This document shows positions 22,930 to 35,657 of a stretch of 64,000 bases of DNA, piece after piece (positions within the stretch are counted from its first letter, which is position 1; every line of letters begins with the position of its first letter). The translations under genes were made by a program, and so were the position numbers. The notes beneath the pieces were generated by a model. The model saw only the letters and a list, made by a program, of their open reading frames with translations. It did no database searches and was not told where the DNA came from. This stretch comes from Micromonospora musae (GTDB lineage Bacteria > Actinomycetota > Actinomycetes > Mycobacteriales > Micromonosporaceae): positions 62,001 through 126,000 of the forward strand of contig NZ_RAZT01000019.1 in the NCBI RefSeq assembly GCF_003626635.1, in the 5' to 3' direction.

Positions 22930-24038
22930 TGTTGGAGAGCACGATCGCGGCGATCGCACCGCTGCACGAGGCGGCCATGTCGGACGCCCGTGAGCTGCAC
23001 GGGCGGCTCACGAAACCGGCCGGTTCCCTCGGCGCCCTGGAGGAGCTGTCGGTACGCCTCGCCGGCCTCGCGGGCAGCTGCCCGCCCCCGCTGCCCGGCG
23101 CCCCCGCGGTGGCCGTCTTCGCCGGCGACCACGGCGTGCACGCCCAGGGGGTGAGCCCCTGGCCGCAGGAGGTCACCGCCCAGATGATCGGCAACTTCCT
23201 GGCCGGCGGCGCGGTCGTCAACGCGTTCGCCCGGCAGGCGGGCGCCGCGGTGACCGTGGTCGACGTCGGCGTGGCCACCCCGATCCCCGGCTCGCCCGCC
23301 GACCCGCAGGACGCGCCGGCCGGCGGCGCGGCGGAACGGCTGGACCCGGCGGTACCCCGGCTGGTCAACGCCAGCGTCCGGCAAGGCACGCGGGACTTCA
23401 CGGTCACCGCGGCCCTCACCCGGGACGAGGCCCGGGCCGCCGTGGAGGCGGGTATCCGGGTCGCCGAGGAGCTGATCGGGGCCGGGGCCGGCATCCTGCT
23501 CACCGGTGACATGGGCATCGGGAACACCACCCCCGCCGCCGCGCTGATCGCGGTCTTCACCGGCGCCGACGCGGCCGACGCGACCGGCCGGGGCACCGGC
23601 GTGGACGACCCGACGTACCGGCGGAAGGTCGAGGTGGTCCGGAGCGCGCTGGAGCGGCACCGGCCGGACCCGGCCGACCCGCTGGGGGTGCTGGCCGCGG
23701 TCGGTGGCCTGGAGCACGCCGCGCTGACCGGGCTGATCCTCGGTGCCGCCGCGCGCCGGGTACCGGTGCTGCTGGACGGGGTGATCGCGGGCTCCGCCGC
23801 GCTCGCCGCCGCGGCGTTCGCTCCCGACGCCGTCGGCGCGATGGTCGCCGGGCACCGCTCGGCCGAGCCCGGTGCCACGCTCGCGCTGCGGCGGCTCGGT
23901 CTCGAACCGCTGATCGACCTCGGTCTGCGCCTCGGCGAGGGCACCGGGGCGCTGCTCGCGCTGCCGGTGGTCACCGGAGCGATCCGGGTGCTGCACGAGG
24001 TGGCGACGTTCGACTCGGCCGGGGTGGCGGAGAAGTGA
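22926..24038 (+). CDS. cobT: Nicotinate-nucleotide--dimethylbenzimidazole phosphoribosyltransferase CobT
   Basis: A 370-aa enzyme that makes alpha-ribazole phosphate, the lower ligand of cobalamin. Conserved segments are RLTKPAGSLGALEELS near the start, FAGDHGVHAQGVSPWPQEVT, the phosphate-binding GDMGIGNTTPAAAL, and the catalytic-Glu segment LRLGEGTGALLALPV near the C-terminus. All are intact and length is normal for the family. The start ATG at 22926 overlaps the cobC stop; an adjacent second ATG is at 22929. Confidence 0.95.
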   Translation: MMLESTIAAIAPLHEAAMSDARELHGRLTKPAGSLGALEELSVRLAGLAGSCPPPLPGAPAVAVFAGDHGVHAQGVSPWPQEVTAQMIGNFLAGGAVVNAFARQAGAAVTVVDVGVATPIPGSPADPQDAPAGGAAERLDPAVPRLVNASVRQGTRDFTVTAALTRDEARAAVEAGIRVAEELIGAGAGILLTGDMGIGNTTPAAALIAVFTGADAADATGRGTGVDDPTYRRKVEVVRSALERHRPDPADPLGVLAAVGGLEHAALTGLILGAAARRVPVLLDGVIAGSAALAAAAFAPDAVGAMVAGHRSAEPGATLALRRLGLEPLIDLGLRLGEGTGALLALPVVTGAIRVLHEVATFDSAGVAEK

Positions 24039-24117
24039 GGGCGCCGGCCGGCGTGGCGTCCGGGAGCGCCGGGCGTCGGTGCGCGCGAGGCGGCCGGCCC
24101 GGCGACGAGGTGACGAG

Positions 24118-25374
24118 GTGAGCGAGCGGGACGTCGCGCCGGGAGGTGCCGCCCCGTACCCCCTGGGCCTGCGCCTTCACCGGCGGCGAGTGGTCGTGGT
24201 GGGCGGCGGCGCGGTGGCGACCCGGCGCGTGCCGGCGTTGCTGGACGCCGGCGCGGACGTGCTGCTGGTCGCCCCGGAGCTGACGCCGGCCCTGCGCGCG
24301 CACGTCGACGCCGGCCGGCTGCGCTGGGAGGCGCGCCGGTTCGCCCCCGCCGACCTCGACGGGGCCTGGCTGGTCCAGGTGGCGGTGGACGACCCGGCCG
24401 CCGCCGCGTCGGTCAGCGCCGCCGCCGCCGAGCGGCGCATCTTCTGCGTGCGGGCCGACGACCGCGAGGCGGCGACGGCCTGGACGCCGGCGGTGACCCG
24501 GCACGGGCCGGTGACGGTCGCCGTGCTCGGCGGGGGCGATCCGCGCCGGGCGATGACAGTTCGCGACGCGGTGCGTGACCTGCTGGCCGCCCGGAGCGGC
24601 TCCCTTCCGACGGATCCGGCGGCGGCCGGCCGGAGCCGCCCGGGGGGCCGGGTCGCCCTGGTCGGCGCCGGTCCGGGGGATCCCGAGCTGATCACCGTGA
24701 AGGGGCTGCGGCTGCTCACCGAGGCGGAGGTGGTGGTCGCCGACCGGCTGGTGCCCGGGCTGCTCCTCGACGAGCTGCGCGCCGACGTGGAGCTGGTCGA
24801 CGCCTCGAAGATTCCGTACGGACCGGCCCGCACCCAGGAGGAGATCAACCGGATCATCGTCGACCGGGCGCTGGCGGGGCGGTTCGTCGTACGGCTCAAG
24901 GGCGGCGACCCGTACGTCTTCGGTCGGGGCGGGGAGGAGCTGCTGGCGTGCGCGGCGGCCGGCGTGCCGGTGACCGTGGTGCCCGGGGTGACCAGCGCAG
25001 TCGCGGTGCCCGCGGTGGCCGGTGTTCCGGTCACCCACCGCGCGGTGGCGCACGAGTTCACGGTGGTGTCCGGGCACGTGGCACCCGACTCGCCGGACTC
25101 GCTGGTGCGCTGGGAGGCGCTCGCCGCGCTGCGCGGCACGCTGGTGATCCTGATGGGGCTGAAGAACCTGGCCGCGATCGCCGCGACCCTGCTCGCGCAC
25201 GGGCGCCCCGGGCGAACCCCCGTCGCCGTGGTGCAGGAGGGGACCACCGGCGCGCAGCGGACGATCCGCTCGACGCTCGACACGGTCGCCGCCGACGTGA
25301 CGGCCGCCGGTCTGCGCCCGCCCGCCGTGGTGGTGGTCGGGGACGTGGTCAACGCCCTGACCGCCGGAGCCTGA
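24118..25374 (+). CDS. cobA: Fused precorrin-2 dehydrogenase / uroporphyrinogen-III C-methyltransferase
   Basis: A 418-aa fusion. Residues about 1-155 are a CysG-type NAD-binding domain (VVVVGGGAVATRRVPALLDA) that would oxidise precorrin-2. Residues about 180-418 are the SAM-dependent methyltransferase that converts uroporphyrinogen III to precorrin-2: LVGAGPGDPELITVKGLRLL, VVADRLVP and VVRLKGGDPYVFGRGGEE. A ferrochelatase active site is not obvious, so the product may feed siroheme or cobalamin. The GTG at 24118 has a GACGAGG site upstream. It follows cobT by 79 bp and ends at a strong bidirectional terminator. Confidence 0.92.
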   Translation: MSERDVAPGGAAPYPLGLRLHRRRVVVVGGGAVATRRVPALLDAGADVLLVAPELTPALRAHVDAGRLRWEARRFAPADLDGAWLVQVAVDDPAAAASVSAAAAERRIFCVRADDREAATAWTPAVTRHGPVTVAVLGGGDPRRAMTVRDAVRDLLAARSGSLPTDPAAAGRSRPGGRVALVGAGPGDPELITVKGLRLLTEAEVVVADRLVPGLLLDELRADVELVDASKIPYGPARTQEEINRIIVDRALAGRFVVRLKGGDPYVFGRGGEELLACAAAGVPVTVVPGVTSAVAVPAVAGVPVTHRAVAHEFTVVSGHVAPDSPDSLVRWEALAALRGTLVILMGLKNLAAIAATLLAHGRPGRTPVAVVQEGTTGAQRTIRSTLDTVAADVTAAGLRPPAVVVVGDVVNALTAGA

Positions 25375-25404
25375 CCTGGTCGCCGCCGAGCACACCGGAT
25401 ACGC

Positions 25405-25438
25405 GAACGGCGGCCGGAGGGATCTCCGGCCGCCGTTC
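25405..25438. terminator. Bidirectional terminator between cobA and the otsB fusion
   Basis: GAACGGCGGCCGGAG (25405-25419) pairs perfectly with 25424-25438 around a 4-nt GGAT loop (15-bp stem). It lies between two convergent genes. Confidence 0.85.
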
Positions 25439-25451
25439 TCCGGCGTTCAGC

Positions 25452-28048
25452 TCACTGCTTGAGCATGTTGTCGAGCAGCAGGGCACAGCGGACCAGCCCC
25501 AGGTGGCTGTAGGCCTGCGGGTGGTTGCCCAGCCCCCGCTCGGCGAGCGGGTCGTACTGCTCGGGGAGCAGACCCGTCGGCCCGGCGGTGTCGATCATCT
25601 GGGTGAAGAGCTCCTCGGCATCGGTGCGCCGACCGGTGCGCAGGTACGCCTCGATCAGCCACGCCGTGCAGATGTGGAAGCCGCCCTCCCGGCCGGGCAG
25701 ACCGTCGTCCCAGTGGTACCGGTAGACCACCGGGCCGCTGCGCAGGTCCGCCTCGATCTTGAGGACGGTGGAGAGGAAGCGCGGGTCGTCACCCGGGAGC
25801 AGGCCGGAGAGGCCGATCCAGAGCGAGGAGGCGTCCATGTCCTCGTCGCCGTAGGCGACGCTGTACGCCTCGGCGTGCTCGTGCCAGCCGTACTCCAGCA
25901 CGTTGGCGGCGATCCGGTCGCGCAGGTCCACCCACTCCGGGCGGTCCTGGCCGCCGTGCTGCCGCACGACGTGCAGCGCCCGGTCCACCGTCATCCAGCA
26001 CATCACCTTCGAGAAGATGTGGTGCCGCGGTGGGAGGCGGGCCTCCCAGATGCCGTGGTCGGGCTCGTGCCAGCGTCGGCTGACCGCCTCGACCATCGAC
26101 TCGAGCACCCGCCACTCCGTCTCCCGGACCGAGCCGCGCAGGTCGGCCACGGCCGCGATCAGGTCGGCGACCGGACCGAAGACGTCCAGCTGGAGCTGGT
26201 GGTTGGCGAGGTTGCCGACCCGTACCGGCCGGGAGCCGGCGTAGCCGGGCAGGGTGTCGATGACGGCCTCGGCGCCCAGCTCGTACCCGTCGACGGTGTA
26301 GAGCGGGTGCAGCCGCTCGGGGTGCCCGCCGGTGCGTTCGACGACGCCGTCGATCCAGCGCAGCAGCCCCTCGGCCTCCTCGGTCGAACCGAGGTCGACC
26401 AGCGACCGGGCGCTCAGCGCGGCGTCCCGCAGCCAGCAGTAGCGGTAGTCCCAGTTGCGTACGCCGCCCAGCTCCTCGGGGAGCGAGGTGGTCGCGGCGG
26501 CCAGGATCGAGCCGGTGGGCTCGTGGCAGAGACCGCGCAGCGTGAGCGCGCTGCGGACGACGAGGTCACGGGCGGTGTTGGGCAGCCGGAGCGTCGAGAC
26601 CCAGTCCGTCCACGGCTGCTCGGCCGCGGCCTGCCGCTCGTGGATCGAGAGCCGGTGGTGCTCCAGGCTCTGCGTGCCGAAGCGCATCTCCAGCACGACC
26701 TGCCCGCCGACGGCGCGGAGGTCGACGACCGCCTTGGCGCTCTCGTAGACGCCGTCGCTGGTGATCTCCCACTCGACGCCGGGGGAGTAGAGCGCGATCG
26801 GCTCGTTCGAGCCGAGCACCAGCAGGCCGTCGTCGAGCGGTTGCAGCTGCACGGCGACCTGGCCGAACTCGGGCCGGGGGGCGAAGTCGATCCGCGCCCG
26901 CCCGGTGCCGCTGAGCACCCGGATCAGCGTCGAGTCGCCGCCCATGACGGCCGGCCCGTCCGGGGTGGTCTCGCTGGCGGGCGTGTCCAGCCAGTCGGTG
27001 ACGGTCAGGCCGGACCAGCGGGTCTCCACGGTCATCGTGCCGGGACGGTAGCGCTGGCCCAGCGGGATGCCGCCCCGCTCGGGTGAGACGGTGAAGTGCC
27101 CGGCCGGGCTGCCACCGACCAGGTCGGCGAAGATCGCCGCCGAGTCCGGCTTCGGGTGGCAGAGCCAGGTGATCTTGGCTTCCGGCGTGACCAGGCCGAC
27201 GGTGCGGCCGTTGGCCAGCATCGAGTGCCGCTCGATCGGCACCGCCCGCTCGCCGAAGAGCCAGTGCCGACGGGTCTCCAGCAGCAGCCCGAGGGCGCGG
27301 GCGGCCTCGATCGGCTCGGCGACCCGGTACTGGGCCTGGGTGTCGCCCGGGCCGATCTTGATGCCGACGTCCGGCCCGTGCAGGTTGCCGAAGGCGTTCT
27401 CGTCGGTGACGTCGTCGCCGATGAAGAGCACCGCGCTGGCGGAGAGCTGGGTACGCAGCTGGTCGACCGCCGTGCCCTTGTGGGTGGCGACCACCGAGAG
27501 CTCGATGACCTCCTTGCCCTGGGTGACGGTGACGCCGTCCCAGGTCGCGGGGCCGGTGCGGACCGCCTCGATGGCGGCCGCCGCGATCTGCGGGTCCAGC
27601 CCGCGGGTGTGCACGGCGACGCTGGCCGGCTTGCGCTCCAGCCGGACGCCGGGGTGGGCCGCGGCGATCTCGCGCAGCGCGTCCCGCAGCCGGGCGCGGA
27701 TCTCGATCAGCTCGGGAGAGAGCCGCTCGACGAAGCCGATGTCGAACTCGGAGCCGTGGCTGCCGACCAGGTGCACCTCGCTGGGCAGCCGGGAGAGCGC
27801 GGCCAGGTCACGCAGCGCCCGACCGGAGACCACCGCCACGGTGGTCTGCGGCATCGCCGCCAGCGCGCGGATGGCGGCCACCGACTCGGGCAGGGGCACG
27901 GCCTTGCTGGGATCCTCGACGATCGGCGCCAGGGTGCCGTCGTAGTCACAGGCGATCAGGAGCTGCGGCACCCGGGCGATCCGGCCGATCGCGGTGCGCA
28001 GCTCCGGGTCCATGACGTCGGTGGCGACGCCACCGGGCAGGGTGGCGC

Positions 28049-28052
<4 letters not shown>
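25452..28052 (-). CDS. otsB: Trehalose-phosphate phosphatase fused to a GH15 glycosidase domain
   Basis: An 866-aa fusion. The N-terminal ~265 residues are an OtsB-type HAD phosphatase, with the nucleophile loop ACDYDGTLAP and the metal loop FIGDDVTDENAF, which would release trehalose from trehalose-6-phosphate. The remaining ~600 residues form a GH15-type protein: a beta-sandwich N-part followed by an (alpha/alpha)6 barrel with NWDYRYCWLRDAAL, a general-acid-like Glu in GIWEAR, and a second carboxylate in LLPEQYDP. The GH15 half resembles trehalases and related glucohydrolases. Both sets of catalytic residues look intact. The GTG at 28052 overlaps the otsA stop (GTGA), so production is coupled to OtsA. 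Confidence 0.9.
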
Positions 28053-29449
<1,397 letters not shown>

Positions 29450-29799
29450 GTTCGGCCACCTCCGGTGCTGGGCGGATCAACCGCATGGGCGTACTGAGCG
29501 TAGCTGCGAGGTCTTGGAGCCCGTGCCGGAGTTCCCTACCCGCTCCGCGCTCGCCGAATCTCGCCGGTGATCTTGCCAACAGCCGCGGCCCCGCACGACG
29601 CCGGGGCGGCGGTCCGTCCCGAGCTGCCGCGACGCGCGTGGGAACGCCAGGGCGGGGTGATGTGGGCGCTCCGTCGAATACCTGTCAGGATTGACGACGG
29701 CGTGCGTGCGGCCGGCCCGGCCGGTGTCGCGGGAGCTTCCGCCGCCCCCGCGCTCGCGCCGCCGGCTCCCAGTCGAAACCTACGGAGGTAGTCCACACC
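29450..29799. other. 350-bp divergent intergenic region (otsA / ettA)
   Basis: This stretch should hold the promoters of the otsA operon and of ettA. A ribosome binding site (GGAGG at 29786-29790) precedes the ettA GTG. I see no RNA gene, strong palindrome or convincing open frame in it. Confidence 0.5.
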
Positions 29800-31476
<1,677 letters not shown>

Positions 31477-31478
31477 GC

Positions 31479-31925
31479 ATGGCTGACCGGTTCGTCTACC
31501 ACTGCGCCCTGCGCTGGTCCGACCTCGACGCCTTCGGTCACGTCAACAACTCGCGCTTCCTCACGCTCTACGAGGAGGCGCGGGTGGCGTTGATGTTCGC
31601 CGACGCCCGGGCGTGGGGGGTGGACTCGTTCGCGGAGGGCGTGGTGATCCGCCGCCACGAGGTCGACTACCTGCGCCCGGTCGACTACTCCCTCGACCGG
31701 GGGACGCGCGAGGCCGCGCCGACCGTACGAATCGAGCTGTGGGTGGAGGAGATCCGGGCCTCCCGGTTCACCGTCGCCTACGAGCTCTACGACGGCGAGA
31801 CGCTGGCCGGGCGGGCCCGTTCGGTGCTGGTGCCGTTCGACCTGGGCCGGCAGGTGCCACGCCGGATCACCGAGCGGGAGCGGGAGTTCCTGCTGAACTA
31901 CGCGCCGGCGGGCGGGTCCGCGTGA
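31479..31925 (+). CDS. Acyl-CoA thioesterase, hotdog (4HBT) fold
   Basis: A 148-aa single-hotdog-domain protein of the 4-hydroxybenzoyl-CoA thioesterase/YbgC type. The characteristic segment is RWSDLDAFGHVNNSRFLTLYEEAR at the N-terminus, where the Asp and the HVNN turn form the active site. It begins 3 bp after ettA and overlaps the next gene by GTGA, so the three genes form an operon. Physiological acyl-CoA substrate is not known; the EttA-thioesterase pairing is often seen in actinobacteria as far as I recall. Confidence 0.88.
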   Translation: MADRFVYHCALRWSDLDAFGHVNNSRFLTLYEEARVALMFADARAWGVDSFAEGVVIRRHEVDYLRPVDYSLDRGTREAAPTVRIELWVEEIRASRFTVAYELYDGETLAGRARSVLVPFDLGRQVPRRITEREREFLLNYAPAGGSA

Positions 31926-32668
31926 CCCGCCCGGAGGCGGCGGGCTCGGTGGCCGGCGCCGGTGGCGGGCCGCCGGAACGCGCCGCCATCCCGAGCGGCG
32001 GGCACGGCATCGTCGGGTCGGCCGACGCCGGGGCGTTCCTGGCCCGGCTCGTCCGGCTGGACCGCTCCGCGCCGGTGCGGCTGCGGCCGGTCGGGGCGGA
32101 CCGGATCGCCCTCTGGGCCCGCTTGCCGTGGCAGGTGCTGGTGGTGCGGACCGTGGCGGGTTCGGGCGGCGGTGACGTGGCCGTGGGGGCCGCTGATCTC
32201 CTCGCCGAGCTGGAACGCTCCGGTGCGGCGCTCCCGCCCCGCCGGGACGCACAGTGGCGCTGGCCGCTGCCTCCGGCGGCGAGCCGCCCGATCGAGGTCC
32301 TGCCCGCCGGCGAGGTGTGGCGGATCGCCCGGGCGGCGGCCGGCACCCTGCGGACGGCGAGCGAGCAGGGCGTGGCGGGCCGGGCGGTGGGGCAGCGGGC
32401 GCTGCGCGACGCCCTGCTCGACCACGTGGCCGTGCTGGTCACTCCTGACGACCCGCCGGGCCCTCCGGTCGAGGTGCCGCAGCGGCTGGTGCAGGGGCTC
32501 GTCCGGATGGGTTTTCTGGGCGCGCCGGAGCAGCCCGGACCGGTGGCCGACGTGCAGGTGCGGGTCGCGGGCCGATGGGTCGGCCTGGTGGGACCGTACG
32601 GAGCGGCTTGGTTGCAGAAAGGCACGGATCTTGCCGTGATGTCCCTCACGCCTCATCCGAACGGCTGA
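31922..32668 (+). CDS. Conserved hypothetical protein downstream of ettA-thioesterase
   Basis: A 248-aa protein of unknown family, translationally coupled to the thioesterase gene. It has no signal peptide or membrane segment. Residues 34-70 (FLARLVRLDRSAPVRLRPVG) and the later part ending WVGLVGPYGAAWLQKG look like alternating strands and helices of a compact domain. A GTG at 31922 fits the GTGA overlap. Codon bias is strong, supporting a real gene. No function can be inferred beyond its operon with ettA. Confidence 0.75.
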   Translation: MTRPEAAGSVAGAGGGPPERAAIPSGGHGIVGSADAGAFLARLVRLDRSAPVRLRPVGADRIALWARLPWQVLVVRTVAGSGGGDVAVGAADLLAELERSGAALPPRRDAQWRWPLPPAASRPIEVLPAGEVWRIARAAAGTLRTASEQGVAGRAVGQRALRDALLDHVAVLVTPDDPPGPPVEVPQRLVQGLVRMGFLGAPEQPGPVADVQVRVAGRWVGLVGPYGAAWLQKGTDLAVMSLTPHPNG

Positions 32669-32799
32669 GCTGGGATCGTCCTTCTGGGTTGGGGCGGTCG
32701 TTGGGGGGATGCTTCAACTCGGCTGTCCGGGTACCGTCCATCCTCGGATCCAACGCACGGTAGGCGACTGGATCCGCTGGGGAGTGAGGTGCGCGAGCG

Positions 32800-33384
32800 A
32801 TGCCGTGGTGGTCATGGCGCCCCGGTCCCGCCGACGGCGGCGAGCCGGAAACTCGAAGCGGGATCACAGTGGAGGGCACCGTCCGGGTCGGACCGCCGAC
32901 CCAGCGCCAACCGGAAGACGACTGCAAGACCAACGACCGGTCCGTGCTCGCCGAGATTCCGGCGACCGTCGCGCCGGTCACCCTGAGCCGGGTCTGCGAC
33001 GCGCTCGACCTGCTCGACGTGCGCTACCTGGCCGACGGCGACGGCAACCTGCTCGCCATGTGGGAGCGGCACGCCGTGCTGGTCACCCTCGAGGGGCCGG
33101 AGGACGAGATTCTGGTCATGCGGGCCCGTCCACACGCGACGGTGCCGCCGGACTGGTCCGACCGGGCCTACCGCGTGGTCAACGAGTGGAACCACACCCG
33201 CCGGTTCTGCAAGGCGTACGTCGGCGACCCCACCGAGCGTGGCCAGTTGCCCATCTACGCCGAGTTGCAGGTGCCGATGGGCGCCGGGGCGCACGACGCG
33301 CTCCTGGTCGAGATGCTCGACTGCGGTGCGGCGGTGGCCACGAGCTTCGTGGACTGGCTGCACGACGAGGGCGCGCTGCTCTGA
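32800..33384 (+). CDS. YbjN-domain protein
   Basis: A 194-aa protein whose residues about 55-190 match the YbjN fold (type III secretion chaperone-like): LSRVCDALDLLDVRYLADGDG, then strands around LVTLEGPEDEILVMRARP, and VVNEWNHTRRFCKAYV. YbjN proteins have been implicated in stress regulation, but actinobacterial members are mostly uncharacterised. The N-terminal 50 residues are low-complexity. The ATG at 32800 lies after a GGAGTGAGGTG region. It is followed by a tandem repeat and the convergent glbO. Confidence 0.8.
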   Translation: MPWWSWRPGPADGGEPETRSGITVEGTVRVGPPTQRQPEDDCKTNDRSVLAEIPATVAPVTLSRVCDALDLLDVRYLADGDGNLLAMWERHAVLVTLEGPEDEILVMRARPHATVPPDWSDRAYRVVNEWNHTRRFCKAYVGDPTERGQLPIYAELQVPMGAGAHDALLVEMLDCGAAVATSFVDWLHDEGALL

Positions 33385-33436
33385 GCCTCCGGGCCCGACG
33401 GTCCCCGCCACGGGCCACGGGCTCGGGGTGCCGACC

Positions 33437-33552
33437 AGGCGGCGGCCCGTCCGGCTCGGGCGGGCCCTGGCCCGGTGAGCGGCCCGGCCGCCAGGCGGCG
33501 GCCCTGCGGCTCGGGGCGGGCCCTGGCGGTGGGCCGCTGAGCGGTCCGGCCG
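33437..33552. repeat. Imperfect tandem duplication, period about 56 bp
   Basis: A unit beginning AGGCGGCGGCCC at 33437 is repeated with small indels from 33493 (shared parts include GGCTCGGG, GGGCCCTGGC, GAGCGG and CCGGCCGC). It lies between the convergent YbjN-like and glbO genes and contains no gene. Confidence 0.6.
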
Positions 33553-33594
33553 CGACGGCGGGCGGCCCCGCCCGGTGGCGGGTACGCCCGCGGA

Positions 33595-34014
33595 TCAGAC
33601 CGGGTCCTCCATCACGTTGACCATGAAGTACGCGGCGCGTTCCAGGTAGTCCCAGAGCGCGGTGGCGTGCTCCGCCGGCAGGTCGAGCCGATCGACCGCC
33701 CGGCGCATGTGGCGCAGCCAGGCGTCCCGCTCGGCCACCCCGACCCGGAACGGCGCGTGCCGCATCCGCAGTCGCGGATGCCCCCGCTGCGCGGAGTAGG
33801 TGTTCGGGCCGCCCCAGTACTGGATGAGGAAGAGGGTCAGCCGGTCAGCCGCCGGGCCGAGGTCCTCCTCCGGGTACATCGGGCGCAGCAGCGGGTCCGC
33901 CGCCACCCCGGCGTAGAACTCGTCCACCAGCTTGCGGAACGTGGGCTCGCCGCCGATCGCGTCGAAGAGGGTCTGCGACGGCCGGGAGCGCTCGGATTCG
34001 CCTGCGGGGTTCAC
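33595..34014 (-). CDS. glbO: Group II truncated hemoglobin GlbO
   Basis: A 139-aa truncated globin. It shows LFDAIGGEPTFRKLVDEFYAGVAADPLLRPMYP, the B-helix Tyr in FYAGV, the heme-proximal His in GHPRLRMRHAPF, and the group II Trp in ERDAWLRHM. These match mycobacterial GlbO (trHbO), a heme protein tied to oxygen and peroxide chemistry near the membrane. The GTG/ATG context at 34014 gives MNPAGESERS, a short leader before the globin. It stands alone. Confidence 0.92.
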   Translation of the reverse strand: MNPAGESERSRPSQTLFDAIGGEPTFRKLVDEFYAGVAADPLLRPMYPEEDLGPAADRLTLFLIQYWGGPNTYSAQRGHPRLRMRHAPFRVGVAERDAWLRHMRRAVDRLDLPAEHATALWDYLERAAYFMVNVMEDPV

Positions 34015-34124
34015 CGCTCCATCCTGCCAGGCACCCGGCCGGCACCGGCACCGAGGAGACCGCTGGCGCTGTGCGTCCGGTCACCGCCGGCGAGCGGAGC
34101 GCGGCCCCGCCGAGCCTCCACCCA

Positions 34125-34181
34125 GGGTCTGTTTCATCAGGCTCGCCGGCGCGGCCGGGAACGGTCCGGTGAAACAGACCC
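34125..34181. terminator. 12-bp inverted repeat upstream of glbO / downstream of the MFS gene
   Basis: GGGTCTGTTTCA (34125-34136) is perfectly complementary to 34170-34181. The 33-nt loop contains a secondary GC-rich stem. It lies in the 230-bp gap after the MFS stop and may terminate that gene. Confidence 0.5.
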
Positions 34182-34244
34182 CGAAGGGCGGGCGTGGCGG
34201 TGTCGTCGCCGTGCCGCCCCGGGCGGCGGGGCGCCCGGGGCGCT

Positions 34245-35657
34245 TCAGGTGACCGCGTGCCGTTCCCGCTCGCCGTCGACGGCATCGCCGCCCGGCAGGT
34301 CAGCCGCCGCCGGGGCGTCCGGACCGCCGGTGGAGCCGACCCGGCTCGCGTCGGCGGAGCGGTTCCGGGCCGCGCCGGCGCCTCCGCGTGAGGCGAGCGC
34401 GACGGCCGCCTCCACCGTCGGGCGGCTGGGCCAGCTCAGGCTGGCCACCAACATCAGCACGACCCCGGCGGCGCTCCACACGCCGACCACGGACGGGATG
34501 GAGAAACGTTCGGCGAGCACGCCGGTGACCAGTACCGCCAGCCCCTGGATCACCTGCATCCCGGTGGCCATCACGCCGAAGGCGCGGGCGCGGAAGGAGT
34601 CCGGCAGGACCTGGACGAAGAGCCCGTTCGCTGTCGGCAGCATGCCCGCGACGGCGAAGCCGCAGGCGGCGGCGAGCAGCGCCACCACCACCGGGGAGGG
34701 GTCGAGCAGGGCGGGCACCAGGGTCAGCGGGGCGAGTACGGCCAGCGGCCGCATCAGGGCCAGCCGCCGGGCCGGGCCGAAGGCGCGCCCGATCAGCAGC
34801 CCGCCGAGGACGAAACCGACCGGGTTGGCGGCCATGATGACCGCCTGCGCCAGGCCCGGATCCAGATCGCCGCCGGCCTTCTGGTCCGCCCACGCCGCGG
34901 CCAGGCCCTCGGGCACGATCGAGAAGAGCATGGAGCTGAAGACCAGTACGGCGATAGCCCGCAGCACCGGGGTGCCGAACACGATCTGGAACCCCTCGGC
35001 GGTCTCCCGGAGCAGGTGGGTGCGGTTCGCCACGTCCAGCGCCGCGGACCGCTCGCGCACACCGAAGCGGAGCAGGGCCGCCGAGAGGGCGAAGGTGGCC
35101 GCGTTGATCAGCAGCGCGAAGGCCGGATCGAACTGGGCGATCGCGGCACCCACCAGGTAGCCGACCACCTGGGCCGCCTGACCGGCGCTGGCGTTGAGTG
35201 AGAGCCCGAGCACCAGCCGGTCGCCGGTGAGGATCTGCGCCATCAGCGCGGACTTCGCGGCCTGGCTCGGCGGGTTGGCCAGGGTCGCGAGGAAGAGCAG
35301 CGCCAGCACGACGTAGACCGGCAGGCCCGGAATGGCGATGAGCAGCATCAGCGCCATCCGGATCAGGTCGCACGCCACCATCACCCGCCGGTACGGGTGG
35401 CGCTCCGCGAGCGCGGCGAGCAGCGGGCCGCCGACCAGCCACGGCAGGAAGCTGACCGCGAAGGCGGTGGCGGAGAGCGCGACTGACCGGGTCTCCTGAT
35501 AGACCAGCACGGTGACCGCGGCCTTGGCGAGATAGTCGCCGATCCAGGAGAGTGCACCCGCCGTGAAGACGGCCCCGAACTCCCGCTGGGCGAATACCTC
35601 GCGGAAGGTCGCCGGCCCTTCCGGAGAGGGTCGCTCGTCGGTCAACGTCGCCTCCAT
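34245..35657 (-). CDS. MFS transporter (drug/siderophore exporter-like)
   Basis: A 470-aa polytopic membrane protein of the major facilitator superfamily with about 12 membrane segments, grouping best with the MFS_3 (enterobactin-exporter-like) type. The loop 2-3 motif is LLAALAERHPYRRVMVACDLIR, the usual R/K-rich cytosolic turn. The N-terminus (TFREVFAQREFGAVFTAG) is typical of this group. The C-terminal ~60 residues after the last helix are hydrophilic and low-complexity. No regulator or biosynthetic genes are adjacent, so the cargo is unknown. Confidence 0.88.
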   Translation of the reverse strand: MEATLTDERPSPEGPATFREVFAQREFGAVFTAGALSWIGDYLAKAAVTVLVYQETRSVALSATAFAVSFLPWLVGGPLLAALAERHPYRRVMVACDLIRMALMLLIAIPGLPVYVVLALLFLATLANPPSQAAKSALMAQILTGDRLVLGLSLNASAGQAAQVVGYLVGAAIAQFDPAFALLINAATFALSAALLRFGVRERSAALDVANRTHLLRETAEGFQIVFGTPVLRAIAVLVFSSMLFSIVPEGLAAAWADQKAGGDLDPGLAQAVIMAANPVGFVLGGLLIGRAFGPARRLALMRPLAVLAPLTLVPALLDPSPVVVALLAAACGFAVAGMLPTANGLFVQVLPDSFRARAFGVMATGMQVIQGLAVLVTGVLAERFSIPSVVGVWSAAGVVLMLVASLSWPSRPTVEAAVALASRGGAGAARNRSADASRVGSTGGPDAPAAADLPGGDAVDGERERHAVT

